Shown here one piece after another: positions 33,522 to 42,886 of a stretch of 64,000 bases of DNA. The DNA lies in assembly GCF_044227025.1 (NCBI RefSeq), contig NZ_JBGAFX010000006.1:248001-312000 (forward strand), given 5' to 3'. The stretch is from Dokdonella_A sp044227025. Lineage in GTDB: Bacteria > Pseudomonadota > Gammaproteobacteria > Xanthomonadales > Rhodanobacteraceae. Position 1 is the first letter of the stretch. The number at the start of each line of letters is the position of its first letter. The notes under the pieces are model-generated. The model saw only the letters and a program-made list of their open reading frames with translations, was not told the DNA's origin and made no database searches. The translations under genes and the position numbers were made by a program.

Positions 33522-34508
33522 ATGGACATGCCAGAACCGACCACGGCATCCGCCGCCTTCGCTGCGCTGCGCGACGAGCTGCGCACCTGCATCATCGGCC
33601 AGGAGGGCCTCATCGATCGCTTGCTGATTGCGCTGCTCGCGGACGGCCACTTGCTGGTCGAGGGCGCGCCCGGGCTTGCCAAGACCACCGCGATCAAGGA
33701 ACTGGCGGCGCGCATCGAAGCGGACTTCCACCGCGTACAGTTCACCCCGGACCTGCTGCCGGCGGATCTGACCGGTACCGAGATCTATCGGCCGCAAACG
33801 ACCAGCTTCGAGTTCCAGCGTGGCCCGATCTTCCATAACCTGATCCTCGCCGACGAAGTCAATCGCGCTCCGGCCAAAGTGCAATCCGCGCTGCTCGAGG
33901 CGATGGGTGAGCGCCAGGTCACGGTCGGGCGCGACACCTATGCGTTGCCGGCGCTGTTCCTCGTGATGGCGACGCAGAATCCGATCGAGCAGGAGGGCAC
34001 CTATCCGTTGCCGGAAGCGCAACTCGATCGTTTCCTGCTGCATGTGCGCGTCGGCTACCCGGACGCCACTTCCGAGGCGGCGATCCTGCGCTTCGCGCGC
34101 GAACGTGCGCGCGAAGCGCTGGCGACCCCGGTGGCGGCGTCGCGCAAGCTCAGCCAGCAGCAAGTGTTCGACGCGCGTCGCGAAGTCCTCGCATTGCACC
34201 TCGCGCCGCAGCTCGAGACCTACATCGTGCAGCTGGTGCTGGCTACGCGCGAGCCTTCGCCCTTTGGTGCCGAGCTTGCCCGCTACGTCGCCTATGGCGC
34301 GAGCCCTCGCGGCACCATCGCACTCGACCGCTGCGCTCGCGCGCATGCATGGCTGTGCGGCCGCGACTACGTCACGCCCGAAGACGTGCACGCAATCGCC
34401 GCCGACGTGCTGCGCCATCGCGTGCTGCTGAGCTACGAGGCGGAAGCGGAGGGCGTCAGCGCCGACCGCGTCGTCGCAATGCTGCTCGAGCGTGTGCCGC
34501 TGCCTTGA
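33522..34508 (+). CDS. MoxR family AAA+ ATPase
   Basis: 328 aa. Walker A VEGAPGLAKTT (about 46-56), Walker B NLILADEVNRAP, sensor 1 VMATQNPIEQEGTYPLPEAQLDRF and the C-terminal lid with YVAYGASPRGTIALDRCARAHAW are diagnostic of MoxR. MoxR ATPases act as chaperone-like partners of VWA proteins. First gene of MoxR-DUF58-DUF4381-VWA-VWA/TPR-BatD. A second ATG two codons later is equally plausible. Confidence 0.93.
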   Translation: MDMPEPTTASAAFAALRDELRTCIIGQEGLIDRLLIALLADGHLLVEGAPGLAKTTAIKELAARIEADFHRVQFTPDLLPADLTGTEIYRPQTTSFEFQRGPIFHNLILADEVNRAPAKVQSALLEAMGERQVTVGRDTYALPALFLVMATQNPIEQEGTYPLPEAQLDRFLLHVRVGYPDATSEAAILRFARERAREALATPVAASRKLSQQQVFDARREVLALHLAPQLETYIVQLVLATREPSPFGAELARYVAYGASPRGTIALDRCARAHAWLCGRDYVTPEDVHAIAADVLRHRVLLSYEAEAEGVSADRVVAMLLERVPLP

Positions 34509-34643
34509 AGGTCGGGGAACCGAGAACCGGGAACCGAGAAGTGAGTTCACCCTGACGCGTTTCCACCACTCGTTCCCCACTCCTCTGCACTCGTTCTTCA
34601 TCCATCACTCATTTCCCTCTTTTCCCCACTCGTTCCCCGCACC
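34509..34643. repeat. Low-complexity spacer between moxR and DUF58 genes
   Basis: 135 bp unlike the surrounding coding DNA, with direct repeats: GGGAACCGAGAA twice (about 34515 and 34530) and CCACTCGTTCCCC twice (34566-34578 and 34626-34638). It is pyrimidine-rich on the plus strand. No gene was seen. Confidence 0.6.
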
Positions 34644-35576
34644 ATGCCCGCGCCCACACCCAACACCGGCACACGCGTCGCGCTCGACGAGCTGATCGCG
34701 CTGTCGGCGCTCGCGCACGGCACGAGTCTGGCGCGGCGCCGCACGGCGGCGTTGCGCAGCGGCACCAGCACCTCGCGCTGGCGCGGTCGAGGGGTGGATT
34801 TCCGCGAGTCGCGCATCTACCAGGCCGGTGACGAGATCCGCCACATGGATTGGCGCGTCACCGCTCGCAGCGGCAAGCCCCACACGAAACTGTTCGAGGA
34901 GGAACGCGAACAGGGACTGCTGCTCGCGCTCGATCTCAATCCCGGCATGCGCTTCGGCACCCGCGTGCGCTTCAAGAGCGTGCAGGCGGCGCGCGCGGCG
35001 GCGCTGCTCGCGTGGATGGCCGCAGCGGCCGGCGATCGCGTCGGCGCGCTCGGTTTTGGCGGCGGCATCGACGGCGAGGTAAAGCCCGCCGGCGGACGCC
35101 GAGGCGTGCTGCAGGTACTGCGCGCGCTGCGCGACTGGGATTCGGTCGCGGACACCTCGATCCAATCTCCGCTGTCACGCGCACTGGTTCGCGTGCGCCG
35201 CCTGCTGCGCCCCGGCATGCGCCTGGTCCTGCTCAGCGATGGTTTCAGCACAGACGCGGAAGCCGCCTTGCTGTTGCCGCAACTCGCGGCGCGACACGAG
35301 ATCACGCTGGTCGTGCTGCGCGACGCGCTCGAGATCGCCCCGCCGCCCCCCGGGCGCTACGCGCTGCATCTCGGAGCTGCGCGGCGCATCCTCGATTTTT
35401 CCGACGAGCGCGTGCGCGGCAGCTGGACCGAGCGCTTTTCCGCTTCGCGCGCACGCCTGCTCGAACAGGCGCGCAAGCTCGGCCTGCGCACGATCGAGCT
35501 CGACGCGCACGCGGACCTGCGGCGTGCGCTGGCGCCGCTGCTCGCACGCAGCCGCCACTCGTCGGTGGTCGCATGA
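34644..35576 (+). CDS. DUF58 domain-containing protein
   Basis: 310 aa. Contains GRGVDFRESRIYQAGDEIRHMDWRVTARSGK, the DUF58 signature, followed by a VWA-like region (EREQGLLLALDLNPGMRFG, then RLVLLSDGF). DUF58 proteins occur almost always beside MoxR ATPases and VWA proteins and probably form a membrane-associated complex with them. No membrane segment was seen. The stop overlaps the next gene (ATGA). Confidence 0.9.
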   Translation: MPAPTPNTGTRVALDELIALSALAHGTSLARRRTAALRSGTSTSRWRGRGVDFRESRIYQAGDEIRHMDWRVTARSGKPHTKLFEEEREQGLLLALDLNPGMRFGTRVRFKSVQAARAAALLAWMAAAAGDRVGALGFGGGIDGEVKPAGGRRGVLQVLRALRDWDSVADTSIQSPLSRALVRVRRLLRPGMRLVLLSDGFSTDAEAALLLPQLAARHEITLVVLRDALEIAPPPPGRYALHLGAARRILDFSDERVRGSWTERFSASRARLLEQARKLGLRTIELDAHADLRRALAPLLARSRHSSVVA

Positions 35577-36070
35577 ATCCGACCGGCCCCGAATTGCGCG
35601 ACATCCACTTGCCACCGCAACCGGGATGGTGGCCACCAGCGCCCGGATGGTGGATTCTTGCGCTGCTCGCACTGGTCGCGCTCGCCTGCGGTGTGCGCTG
35701 GTTGTGGCGGCGCGAACAACGGCGTCGCTGGCGCCGTCGCGTGCGCGCGGAGCTGGAGCGCATCGCGGCGGCGCATACGCACACTGCCGACACGCTGCGT
35801 CTCGCAACGGACCTGTCGCAGCTCTTGCGTCGTGCGAGCCTGCTGCTCGATCCACGCGCCGCGGCGTTGCGTGGCGAGGACTGGCTGGATTTTCTCGATG
35901 CCCGCCTGCCCGCGGGAAGCACGACGTTCCGTGGCGACGGAAAAATGCTCGTCGATGCGCCGTTTCGCCGACCCGGCGACGAGCATGCGAACGTCGATGG
36001 CGCCGCGCTGATCGCTCTCGCGCGCCGCTGGCTCGCACACGCACTGCGCGAGGAGCCTGCGCATGCTTGA
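35573..36070 (+). CDS. DUF4381 domain-containing membrane protein
   Basis: 165 aa. ELRDIHLPPQPGWWPPAPGW at the N-terminus is the typical DUF4381 start, followed by one membrane helix (WILALLALVALACGVRWLW), a basic stretch and a helical cytoplasmic domain ending in an LARRWLAHAL-like segment. DUF4381 is a regular member of MoxR/VWA operons; its function is unknown. Coupled to DUF58 by a 4-nt overlap, and overlapping the next gene by 8 nt. Confidence 0.9.
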   Translation: MNPTGPELRDIHLPPQPGWWPPAPGWWILALLALVALACGVRWLWRREQRRRWRRRVRAELERIAAAHTHTADTLRLATDLSQLLRRASLLLDPRAAALRGEDWLDFLDARLPAGSTTFRGDGKMLVDAPFRRPGDEHANVDGAALIALARRWLAHALREEPAHA

Positions 36071-37067
36071 GCTGGCCTGGCCGTGGATGTTCGCGTTGCT
36101 GCCGCTGCCGCTGCTGGCGATGCTGCTGCTGCCGCGCGCGCGTGGCCTGTTCGGAAGCGCACTGCACCTGCCTCACCTCGGCGTACAGCTGCCGCAGCAG
36201 GCCGACACATCGGCGGTGCCGAATACGCGGCGCCTGTTCGCGCTGCTCGCCTGGTGCCTGCTGGTCGCCGCGGCCGCGCGTCCGCAGTGGCTGGGCCCAC
36301 CCGAAGACGTCGCGCGCACGGGTCGCGACCTGCTGCTCGCGGTCGACACCTCCGGCAGCATGAGCATCGAGGACATGCAGCTCGGCGGCGGCGCCGTGCC
36401 GCGCTTCGCGGCGATCCAGGCGATCGCGAGCGACTTCATCGAGCGCCGCAAGGGCGATCGGGTCGGCCTGATCCTGTTCGGCACGCGCGCCTACCTGCTG
36501 GTGCCGCTGACGTTCGACCTCAAGACCGTGGGCAAGCAACTGCTCGATTCGACCATCGGCCTCGCCGGGCGCGAGACCGCGATCGGCGACGCGGTCGGTC
36601 TCGCGGTCAAGCGCCTGCGCGATCGTCCGCAGGAACAACGCGTGCTGGTCCTGCTGACTGACGGCGTCAACACGTCCGGTGAACTCGACCCGGCCAAGGC
36701 GACCGACCTTGCTGCCGCCAACCACGTCCGGATCTACACGATCGGCGTCGGTGCGGACCGCATGCGCGTCGACAGCCTGTTCGGCAGCCGCACCGTCAAT
36801 CCGTCCGCCGACCTCGACGAGCCCATGCTCACCGCGATGGCGGACAAGACCGGAGGGCGCTACTTCCGCGCGCGCAACAGTGAGGAGCTCGCCGGCATCT
36901 ACCGCGTGATCGACACGCTGGAGCCGGCCGCGGACGCCAAACAGAGCCTGCGCCCAATCGAAGAGTGGTACTGGATGCCACTCGCCATGGCGCTCGCCGC
37001 GGCCGCGCTCGCGTTCGGCGTGCCGGCGTTGCGGGTGCGCGCGCGCCCCGGGATCGCGCCGGCATGA
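36063..37067 (+). CDS. VWA domain protein (BatA-like)
   Basis: 334 aa. Two N-terminal hydrophobic segments, then a von Willebrand A domain with intact MIDAS motif DTSGS (about 94-98) in LLLAVDTSGSMSIED, later GRETAIGDAVGLAVKRL (the Thr) and VLLTDGVNTSG (the Asp). A C-terminal membrane helix (WMPLAMALAAAALAFGV) follows. This is the BatA layout: a periplasmic VWA between membrane anchors. Role in the MoxR complex is inferred. Confidence 0.92.
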   Translation: MLELAWPWMFALLPLPLLAMLLLPRARGLFGSALHLPHLGVQLPQQADTSAVPNTRRLFALLAWCLLVAAAARPQWLGPPEDVARTGRDLLLAVDTSGSMSIEDMQLGGGAVPRFAAIQAIASDFIERRKGDRVGLILFGTRAYLLVPLTFDLKTVGKQLLDSTIGLAGRETAIGDAVGLAVKRLRDRPQEQRVLVLLTDGVNTSGELDPAKATDLAAANHVRIYTIGVGADRMRVDSLFGSRTVNPSADLDEPMLTAMADKTGGRYFRARNSEELAGIYRVIDTLEPAADAKQSLRPIEEWYWMPLAMALAAAALAFGVPALRVRARPGIAPA

Positions 37068-38980
37068 ACGCGCTGGGCGACTTCCATTTCCTGCGGCCAC
37101 TCGCCCTGCTGCTGTTGCTGGCGGTGCCGCTGTGCTGGTACGCCTGGCGACACGGACGCAGTGACGCCGGCGCGTGGCGTAGCGTCGTCGATGCGCACCT
37201 GCTGCCGCACCTGATCGAGCGCATCGACGGCGGCAGCGGGCGTGGTGGCCTCGTGCTCGCGGCGACGCTGTGGACGCTCGCCTGCATCGCGCTCGCCGGT
37301 CCCGCGTGGGAGCGCGAGCCGATGCCGCTGTATCGCAACCAGGCCGCGCGCGTGCTGGCGCTGGAACTCGCGCCGAGCATGCTCGCGCAGGACGTCAAGC
37401 CAAGCCGGCTCGAACGCGCGCGCTACAAGATCGACGACATCCTCGCGCGCAGCCGCGACTACCAGACCGCGCTGATCGGCTACGCCGGCGATGCCTTCGT
37501 CGCGGCGCCGCTGACCGACGACGTGGAAACCGTGAAGAACCTGGTCGAGTCGCTCGACCCGTCGACGATGCCGGCGCCGGGCAACTCGACCGCGCGCGCG
37601 ATCGAGTCCGCCGCCGACCTGATCGAACAGGCGGGTCTGCATCGCGGCGAGATCATCGTGCTCGCCGACAGCGCGAGCCGCGACGCTACCAGCGCCGCGC
37701 GCAAGGCGCGTGCGCGCGGGTTCGAGGTGTCGATACTTGGTCTCGGCACCGATGCCGGCGCACCGGTCGCACTTGCGCAGGGCGACTTCCTCAAGGACGA
37801 CGCCGGCAACCTCGTCGTCTCGCGACTCGAAGAATCCGCGCTGCGCGCTGTCGCCGCCGCGGGGGGCGGACGTTACGCAACGCTGCGCGCCGATGCGGCG
37901 GATATCGACAGCCTGCTTTCCGCGCAAGCCGATATCCGCTCACGCAACGCGCGCACCGATGGCGCCGAGGTCGACAGTGCGCGCTGGAAGGATCGCGGCC
38001 CGTGGCTGGTGCTTGCGCTGCTGCCGCTGGCGCTGATCGGGTTCCGGCGCGGCTGGCTGATGACGTTGCTGCTTGCGTTGTCGTTGCCGCGCGTCGACGC
38101 GCAGGCGGCATCGCTCAAGGATCTGTGGCAACGCCCGGACCAGCAGGCGGCTGCGGCACTCGCCGCGGGTGACGCGAAGGCCGCCGCCGCGGTGGCGCCG
38201 ACTGCCGAATGGCGGGGTGGGGCTGCGTATCGCGGTGGGGATTTCGGCGCGGCCGAATCCGCGTACGCGCAGGCGATTGGGGCGGATGGCGCCTACAACC
38301 GTGGCAACGCGCTGGCGAAACTCGGCCGCTACGAGGAGGCGATCGCCGCGTACGACGAGGCGCTCAGGCAAGCGCCCGGGATGGACGATGCGCTGGCGAA
38401 CCGCAAGGCGGTCGAGGACTTCATGCAGCAGCGCAAGCAGCAGGATCCGCAGAACCAGCAAGGCCAGCAGAATCAGCAGCAACAAGGCCAGCAAGGCGAG
38501 TCGAAGGACGCATCCAAGGATGCCGCCCACGAGCAGCAACAGCAGCCGTCGCAGCAGCAGACGCAGGACGGCGAGAACGGGCAGGGCAAGCCCGAGCATG
38601 CATCGAAGGATGCGCAGGACAAGAATGCGCAGGACGAGCAGGCAGGCAAACCGGGCGACGACAAGGACGGCGCGCACAAGGACGCCGCCGCCGACGCAAA
38701 TGCGCGGGACGGCAAGCCATCGGGCAAGCCGGACGCCGCGCAGCAGCAGGCCTTGAAGCAGGATGTCGATCGTGCGCTCGCCGGCAAGCCGGAAAAGTCG
38801 GACGATCACGACGGCAAGCCGGTGGCGGCACAGGCCGCCGAGGACGATGCGACGCGCGAGAAGCGCCAGGCGCTGGAGCACTGGCTCGAGCGCGTGCCGG
38901 ATGATCCGGGCGGCTTGTTGCGGCGCAAGTTCCAGCTCGAATACCAGCGGCGCCAGCAACGCGGAGGAGACGGCGGATGA
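37064..38980 (+). CDS. VWA and TPR protein (BatB-BatC fusion type)
   Basis: 638 aa. N-terminal membrane segments, a VWA domain (about 95-300), membrane helices (WLVLALLPLALIGF, then WLMTLLLALSLPR), TPR repeats (about 400-450, AYNRGNALAKLGRYEEAIAAYDEAL) and a long Gln/Lys/Asp-rich disordered tail (about 455-600). The end LERVPDDPGGLLRRKFQLEYQRR is conserved in BatC-type proteins. The first MIDAS element reads E-L-A-P-S instead of D-x-S-x-S. Overlaps both neighbours by 4 nt. Confidence 0.9.
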   Translation: MNALGDFHFLRPLALLLLLAVPLCWYAWRHGRSDAGAWRSVVDAHLLPHLIERIDGGSGRGGLVLAATLWTLACIALAGPAWEREPMPLYRNQAARVLALELAPSMLAQDVKPSRLERARYKIDDILARSRDYQTALIGYAGDAFVAAPLTDDVETVKNLVESLDPSTMPAPGNSTARAIESAADLIEQAGLHRGEIIVLADSASRDATSAARKARARGFEVSILGLGTDAGAPVALAQGDFLKDDAGNLVVSRLEESALRAVAAAGGGRYATLRADAADIDSLLSAQADIRSRNARTDGAEVDSARWKDRGPWLVLALLPLALIGFRRGWLMTLLLALSLPRVDAQAASLKDLWQRPDQQAAAALAAGDAKAAAAVAPTAEWRGGAAYRGGDFGAAESAYAQAIGADGAYNRGNALAKLGRYEEAIAAYDEALRQAPGMDDALANRKAVEDFMQQRKQQDPQNQQGQQNQQQQGQQGESKDASKDAAHEQQQQPSQQQTQDGENGQGKPEHASKDAQDKNAQDEQAGKPGDDKDGAHKDAAADANARDGKPSGKPDAAQQQALKQDVDRALAGKPEKSDDHDGKPVAAQAAEDDATREKRQALEHWLERVPDDPGGLLRRKFQLEYQRRQQRGGDGG

Positions 38981-40695
38981 TTCGTGGATGGCCCGACCTG
39001 CGCGGCTGGATCGCCGCTGTTGGCATGTTCGTTACGCTGCTGGCCTTCGCCGACGACAAGGCGGGCGTGCGCGCCTGGCTCGATCGCGACAGCATGCATC
39101 TTGGCGAGACGGTCACGCTCAATGTCGAAGCGGACGGCACCGCCGGCGGGCAACCGGATTTCTCCGCGCTCGCAGCGGATTTCAACGTGCTCGGCACGCA
39201 GTCGAGCCAGCAGGTCAGCATCGTCAACGGTACGCGCAGCGCGAAGACGCTGTGGGCGGTCGGCCTCGAACCGAAGCGTGAAGGTTCGATCACGATCGCG
39301 CCGATCTCGCTCGGCCAGGCGCAGACCGCGCCGATCCACCTCAGCGTGTTGCCCGCGGCGAGTGCCGCGCAGCAGGCCGGCGGCGACCTGTTCCTCGAAG
39401 CAAGTGCAGAGCCACTCGATCCGTATGTGCAGCAGCAGGTGCGCTACACGGTCAAGCTGTATTACGCGTTCGATCTCACCGACGGCAATCTCGGCGAGCC
39501 GAAGGCGGACGGCCTCGCCACGCAGCGCATTGGCCAGGACAAGCAGTACATCGCGACCGTCGGCACGCGCCGCTACCATGTACTCGAACGCCACTATGCG
39601 CTGACGCCCGAGCGCAGCGGCACGATCGGGATCCCCGCGCTCGCGTTCCGCGGCAGCGTGCTCGACGCGAGCGATCCGGCCGCGTTCTTCGGGCGCGGGC
39701 GCAGCGTCAGCGCGCGATCGGATGCGCTGAAGCTGGAGGTGAAGCCGAAGCCGGCCGCGTGGACGCAACCGACCTGGTTGCCGGCGGCGTCGCTGCTGCT
39801 GCAGGACCAGGGCGAGCTGCCGACCGAGGTGCATGTCGGCGAACCGGTCACGCGCACGATCCGCATGCAGGCGCAGGGACTCGGCTACGAACAGCTGCCC
39901 GAACTCCAGCTGTCCGCGCCCGAGGGGGCCAAGATCTATCCGGACAAGGCTGAGACGCGCACGCGCGACGACGGCGAATGGCTGTATGGCGAGCGCGTGC
40001 GCAAGTTCGCTTTCGTGCCCGATCGCGCTGGCACCTTGAGCGTGCCGGGTGTGACCGTGACGTGGTGGGACACCACGCACGATCGGCTCGAGACGGCGGA
40101 GCTGCCCGCACGCACGATCAAGGTGCTGCCGGCCGCCGGCGCGGCGTCACAGGCCGCGCCCACTGCCGGCGGAGCGGTGGCGCCGCTGCCGGCGAACGTG
40201 AATGGCCTGCCGGCTGGGGCGTCGACCTTCAATGACGCAAGTCGCATCGGGCTGTGGAAGATGATCGCGGTGATCGGTTTCATGCTGTGGGTCGCGACGC
40301 TGCTCGCGTGGTGGGCGTCGCGCCGCGTCGCGGGCCTGCGACCGCTGGCGCCGGTGCGCGTGCCGAAACTGGACTCAAACTCGCAACGCGCGGCATTCCT
40401 GCGCGCGTGTGCGCTCGGCGATCTCGCCGGCGCCGAGCGTGCGCTGGTCGCGTGGGCGCGCAACGAGCGCGCCGAAGTGCGCAACCTCGGCGAGTTGTGC
40501 GCACGACTCGCCGATGACGCGCAACGCAACGCGACCTCGGCGTTGCAGCGTGCGCGCTATGCCGGCGAATCCAGCGATGGCCTCGCCGCGCGCCTGCAAA
40601 AGGCGTTCGGCGCGGGCATCGCATGGGTCGATGCACCGGCGCGCGCCGCCAGCACGACGGACCCGCTGCCGCCGTTGTATCCGACGCGCGACTGA
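38977..40695 (+). CDS. batD: BatD family protein
   Basis: 572 aa. Signal-like N-terminus, then tandem Ig-like domains with VRAWLDRDSMHLGETVTLNVEA, GTQSSQQVSIVNG and a QVRYTVKLYYAFDLTDG segment, typical of BatD, followed by a membrane helix (MIAVIGFMLWVATLLAWWA, about 425-443) and a cytoplasmic helical tail. BatD proteins accompany BatA/B and MoxR; the historic aerotolerance role in Bacteroides is not established here. Last gene of the operon. Confidence 0.9.
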   Translation: MIRGWPDLRGWIAAVGMFVTLLAFADDKAGVRAWLDRDSMHLGETVTLNVEADGTAGGQPDFSALAADFNVLGTQSSQQVSIVNGTRSAKTLWAVGLEPKREGSITIAPISLGQAQTAPIHLSVLPAASAAQQAGGDLFLEASAEPLDPYVQQQVRYTVKLYYAFDLTDGNLGEPKADGLATQRIGQDKQYIATVGTRRYHVLERHYALTPERSGTIGIPALAFRGSVLDASDPAAFFGRGRSVSARSDALKLEVKPKPAAWTQPTWLPAASLLLQDQGELPTEVHVGEPVTRTIRMQAQGLGYEQLPELQLSAPEGAKIYPDKAETRTRDDGEWLYGERVRKFAFVPDRAGTLSVPGVTVTWWDTTHDRLETAELPARTIKVLPAAGAASQAAPTAGGAVAPLPANVNGLPAGASTFNDASRIGLWKMIAVIGFMLWVATLLAWWASRRVAGLRPLAPVRVPKLDSNSQRAAFLRACALGDLAGAERALVAWARNERAEVRNLGELCARLADDAQRNATSALQRARYAGESSDGLAARLQKAFGAGIAWVDAPARAASTTDPLPPLYPTRD

Positions 40696-40704
40696 GCCGC
40701 GTAC

Positions 40705-42834
40705 GTGGCGAGCGCGCATCGCCTGACGTTGCTGCTGCTCGCCGCGACTGCCGCGCGTGCGAGCGGGTTGCCGTGGGAAGTGTGGGAAGCCCCGGCACGC
40801 ATCGCCATCCTCGATGCGCGCGACCGCGTGCTCGAACGCTCCAGCCATTGCTCCGGCGCCTGCCGCTACGACCGCAGCAATGCCGGTGGCGAAAGCGCGG
40901 CGGGCAATCCGTATCCGCTGCGCTGGCTGTATCGCGACGGCGACGAAGCCGTGTTGCTCGACGAACGCGGCCCGGGCGCGCTGACGCGCCTGTGGTTGAC
41001 CACCGGCTTCGGCACCTCGACCTGCATCGATCCCGCGGTGCACGTCCGCGTGCACGTCGATGCTGCGCCGGTGCCGGTGCTTGATCTGCCGCTGGCCGCG
41101 CTGTTCGACGGCTCGACTGCCCCGTTCACGCCGCCATTGGTCGCCGACCGCGTGCAGTCGAGCGGCGGTTACGCCAGTCGCGTGCCGATCGCGTATGCGC
41201 AGTCGTTGCGCGTCGCACTGGTTGGTGCCGACAACGGCGGCAGCAATCCCTGTACCGGCACGCTGCAACGCCTGCTCTGGTTCCAGTTGCAGCACCACCA
41301 GCTTGAACCCGGCACGCCGGTGGCGAGCTTCACGGCCGGACACGACGAGCCGGCATGGCGCAGCTTCCTCGCGCATGCGGGCGACGATCCGTGGAACGCG
41401 ATGCTGCTGCCCGAGACTGCGACGACCGATCTCGCAGCAGGTGCCAGCGCGACGCTGGCGACGCGCAGCGGTCCCGGCTGGCTGCGCGGCATCCGCCTGC
41501 GCCTGCCGCGCCCCGCGTATGCGCAGGTCCGCCTGCGCGTGCATGTCGACGGCATCACCACGATCGACTTGCTGCTCTCGGAGTACTTCGCGACGCCCGT
41601 CGATGCCGTCGTGCCGCCGCGCGGCGTGCTGCTCGGCGAGGACGCGTCGGGATGGTTGTACGCGTGGTTTCCGCAGCCGTTCGCTGCGACGGCCGAGGTT
41701 GAGCTCGTCAGCGAATCATCGACGTCGATCAACATCGAAAGCGCGCTCAGCTTCGACGGCGAAGCAGTGCCTGTCGATGCCGGTACCTTTGATGCGCATC
41801 TCGTCGACACCTGCAGTTCGGGTGCAGCGCTGGTGCTCGACGCCGCGGGCGGTGCCGGCAAGGTCGTCGGCGTTGCCGCCCGCTTCCGCGCGGACGGCGT
41901 CGTCACACGCGGCTATCTTGAAGGCGATGAACGCGCGAGCGTCGATGGCGCGACCGCTCCGGCGTGGTACGGCACCGGCGTCGAGGACTTCCACGACGGC
42001 GGCTTCTACTTCGACCAAGGCGCGTACACCGGACCGCTTTCCGGCGCGAGCACGGTCGACGTGGACGGCAGCGGCAGCACGAGCGTCTGGCGCCTGATGC
42101 CGACCGATCCGATCAGCTGGACCAGCGCGCTGCGCCTGGTGCAGGAAGCCGGCTACGCGCCGGACATGCCGGTGCCGACTTGCGTGCGCGCCGTCGTCCA
42201 TGCCTATCGGCGACCGCAACCTTCGCTGGTCGGTTACGACGGTTTCGAGATCGGCGACGCGGCCGCTGCGGCCGCGCACGAGTTTCAGCCGGCGCCGGCA
42301 TCGTCCTGCGCGATGCTCGCCGCGCAGTTCGAGGATGAGCCGCCGACCTCGCGCAGCGCGCGCGCCTGCCGCTTCGCTTCCGGCGCGAGTCATTTCCGTT
42401 TCCATGTCGCCGATGCGATCGTGCCGTTGCGGCTGCGCCGAACCTTCGACGCCGGCGCCGGAGTGCCTGGCGAGACGGCCGGCTCGGCCGCCGCGACGAT
42501 CTTCGTCAACGGTATCGCCGCCGGCGCCTTTCCGCCGGTGGCGGCGAATCCGCTGCGCCGCTGGCAGCAGCAGGAAGCGCTGCTCGACGTCGCGCCCGGC
42601 ACGACCGATCTGGACATCGGGGTCGTTCCCGATTTCCAGACCTACGCGACCACGTTCAGCGAGGCGCGGTGGGAACTTCGCGGGGGATGGAAGGACCGGA
42701 TCTTCACGGACGGATTCGACGCGCCCTCGCCGCACGCAGCGCATGCCATCGTCGACCGGCAGCGACGCGAGGACGCGCACCCGCGTCGCGCGAGCGTGAT
42801 ATCCGACGCGACGATTCCACGCTTACCTGACTGA
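40705..42834 (+). CDS. Secreted DUF2961 (glycoside hydrolase family 172-like) protein
   Basis: 709 aa. N-terminal signal peptide (LLLLAATAARASG). The segment DERGPGALTRLWLTTGFG and the strongly typical APAWYGTGVEDFHDGGFYFD resemble the GTGTED motif of DUF2961/GH172 proteins, known as fructofuranosidases, difructose-anhydride and arabinan-acting enzymes. The Glu and Asp of this motif are retained. A second beta domain carries RLRRTFDAGAGVPG. Close to the C-terminus is DRIFTDGFD, a motif seen at the ends of many secreted proteins of this bacterial group, followed here by about 35 further residues. GTG start. The substrate is unknown. Confidence 0.75.
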   Translation: MASAHRLTLLLLAATAARASGLPWEVWEAPARIAILDARDRVLERSSHCSGACRYDRSNAGGESAAGNPYPLRWLYRDGDEAVLLDERGPGALTRLWLTTGFGTSTCIDPAVHVRVHVDAAPVPVLDLPLAALFDGSTAPFTPPLVADRVQSSGGYASRVPIAYAQSLRVALVGADNGGSNPCTGTLQRLLWFQLQHHQLEPGTPVASFTAGHDEPAWRSFLAHAGDDPWNAMLLPETATTDLAAGASATLATRSGPGWLRGIRLRLPRPAYAQVRLRVHVDGITTIDLLLSEYFATPVDAVVPPRGVLLGEDASGWLYAWFPQPFAATAEVELVSESSTSINIESALSFDGEAVPVDAGTFDAHLVDTCSSGAALVLDAAGGAGKVVGVAARFRADGVVTRGYLEGDERASVDGATAPAWYGTGVEDFHDGGFYFDQGAYTGPLSGASTVDVDGSGSTSVWRLMPTDPISWTSALRLVQEAGYAPDMPVPTCVRAVVHAYRRPQPSLVGYDGFEIGDAAAAAAHEFQPAPASSCAMLAAQFEDEPPTSRSARACRFASGASHFRFHVADAIVPLRLRRTFDAGAGVPGETAGSAAATIFVNGIAAGAFPPVAANPLRRWQQQEALLDVAPGTTDLDIGVVPDFQTYATTFSEARWELRGGWKDRIFTDGFDAPSPHAAHAIVDRQRREDAHPRRASVISDATIPRLPD

Positions 42835-42886
42835 CCGGGAGCGGAGCGGCAAGGGGCCGTTCCCCGATTCGGGGTCAGGAGGGTTG

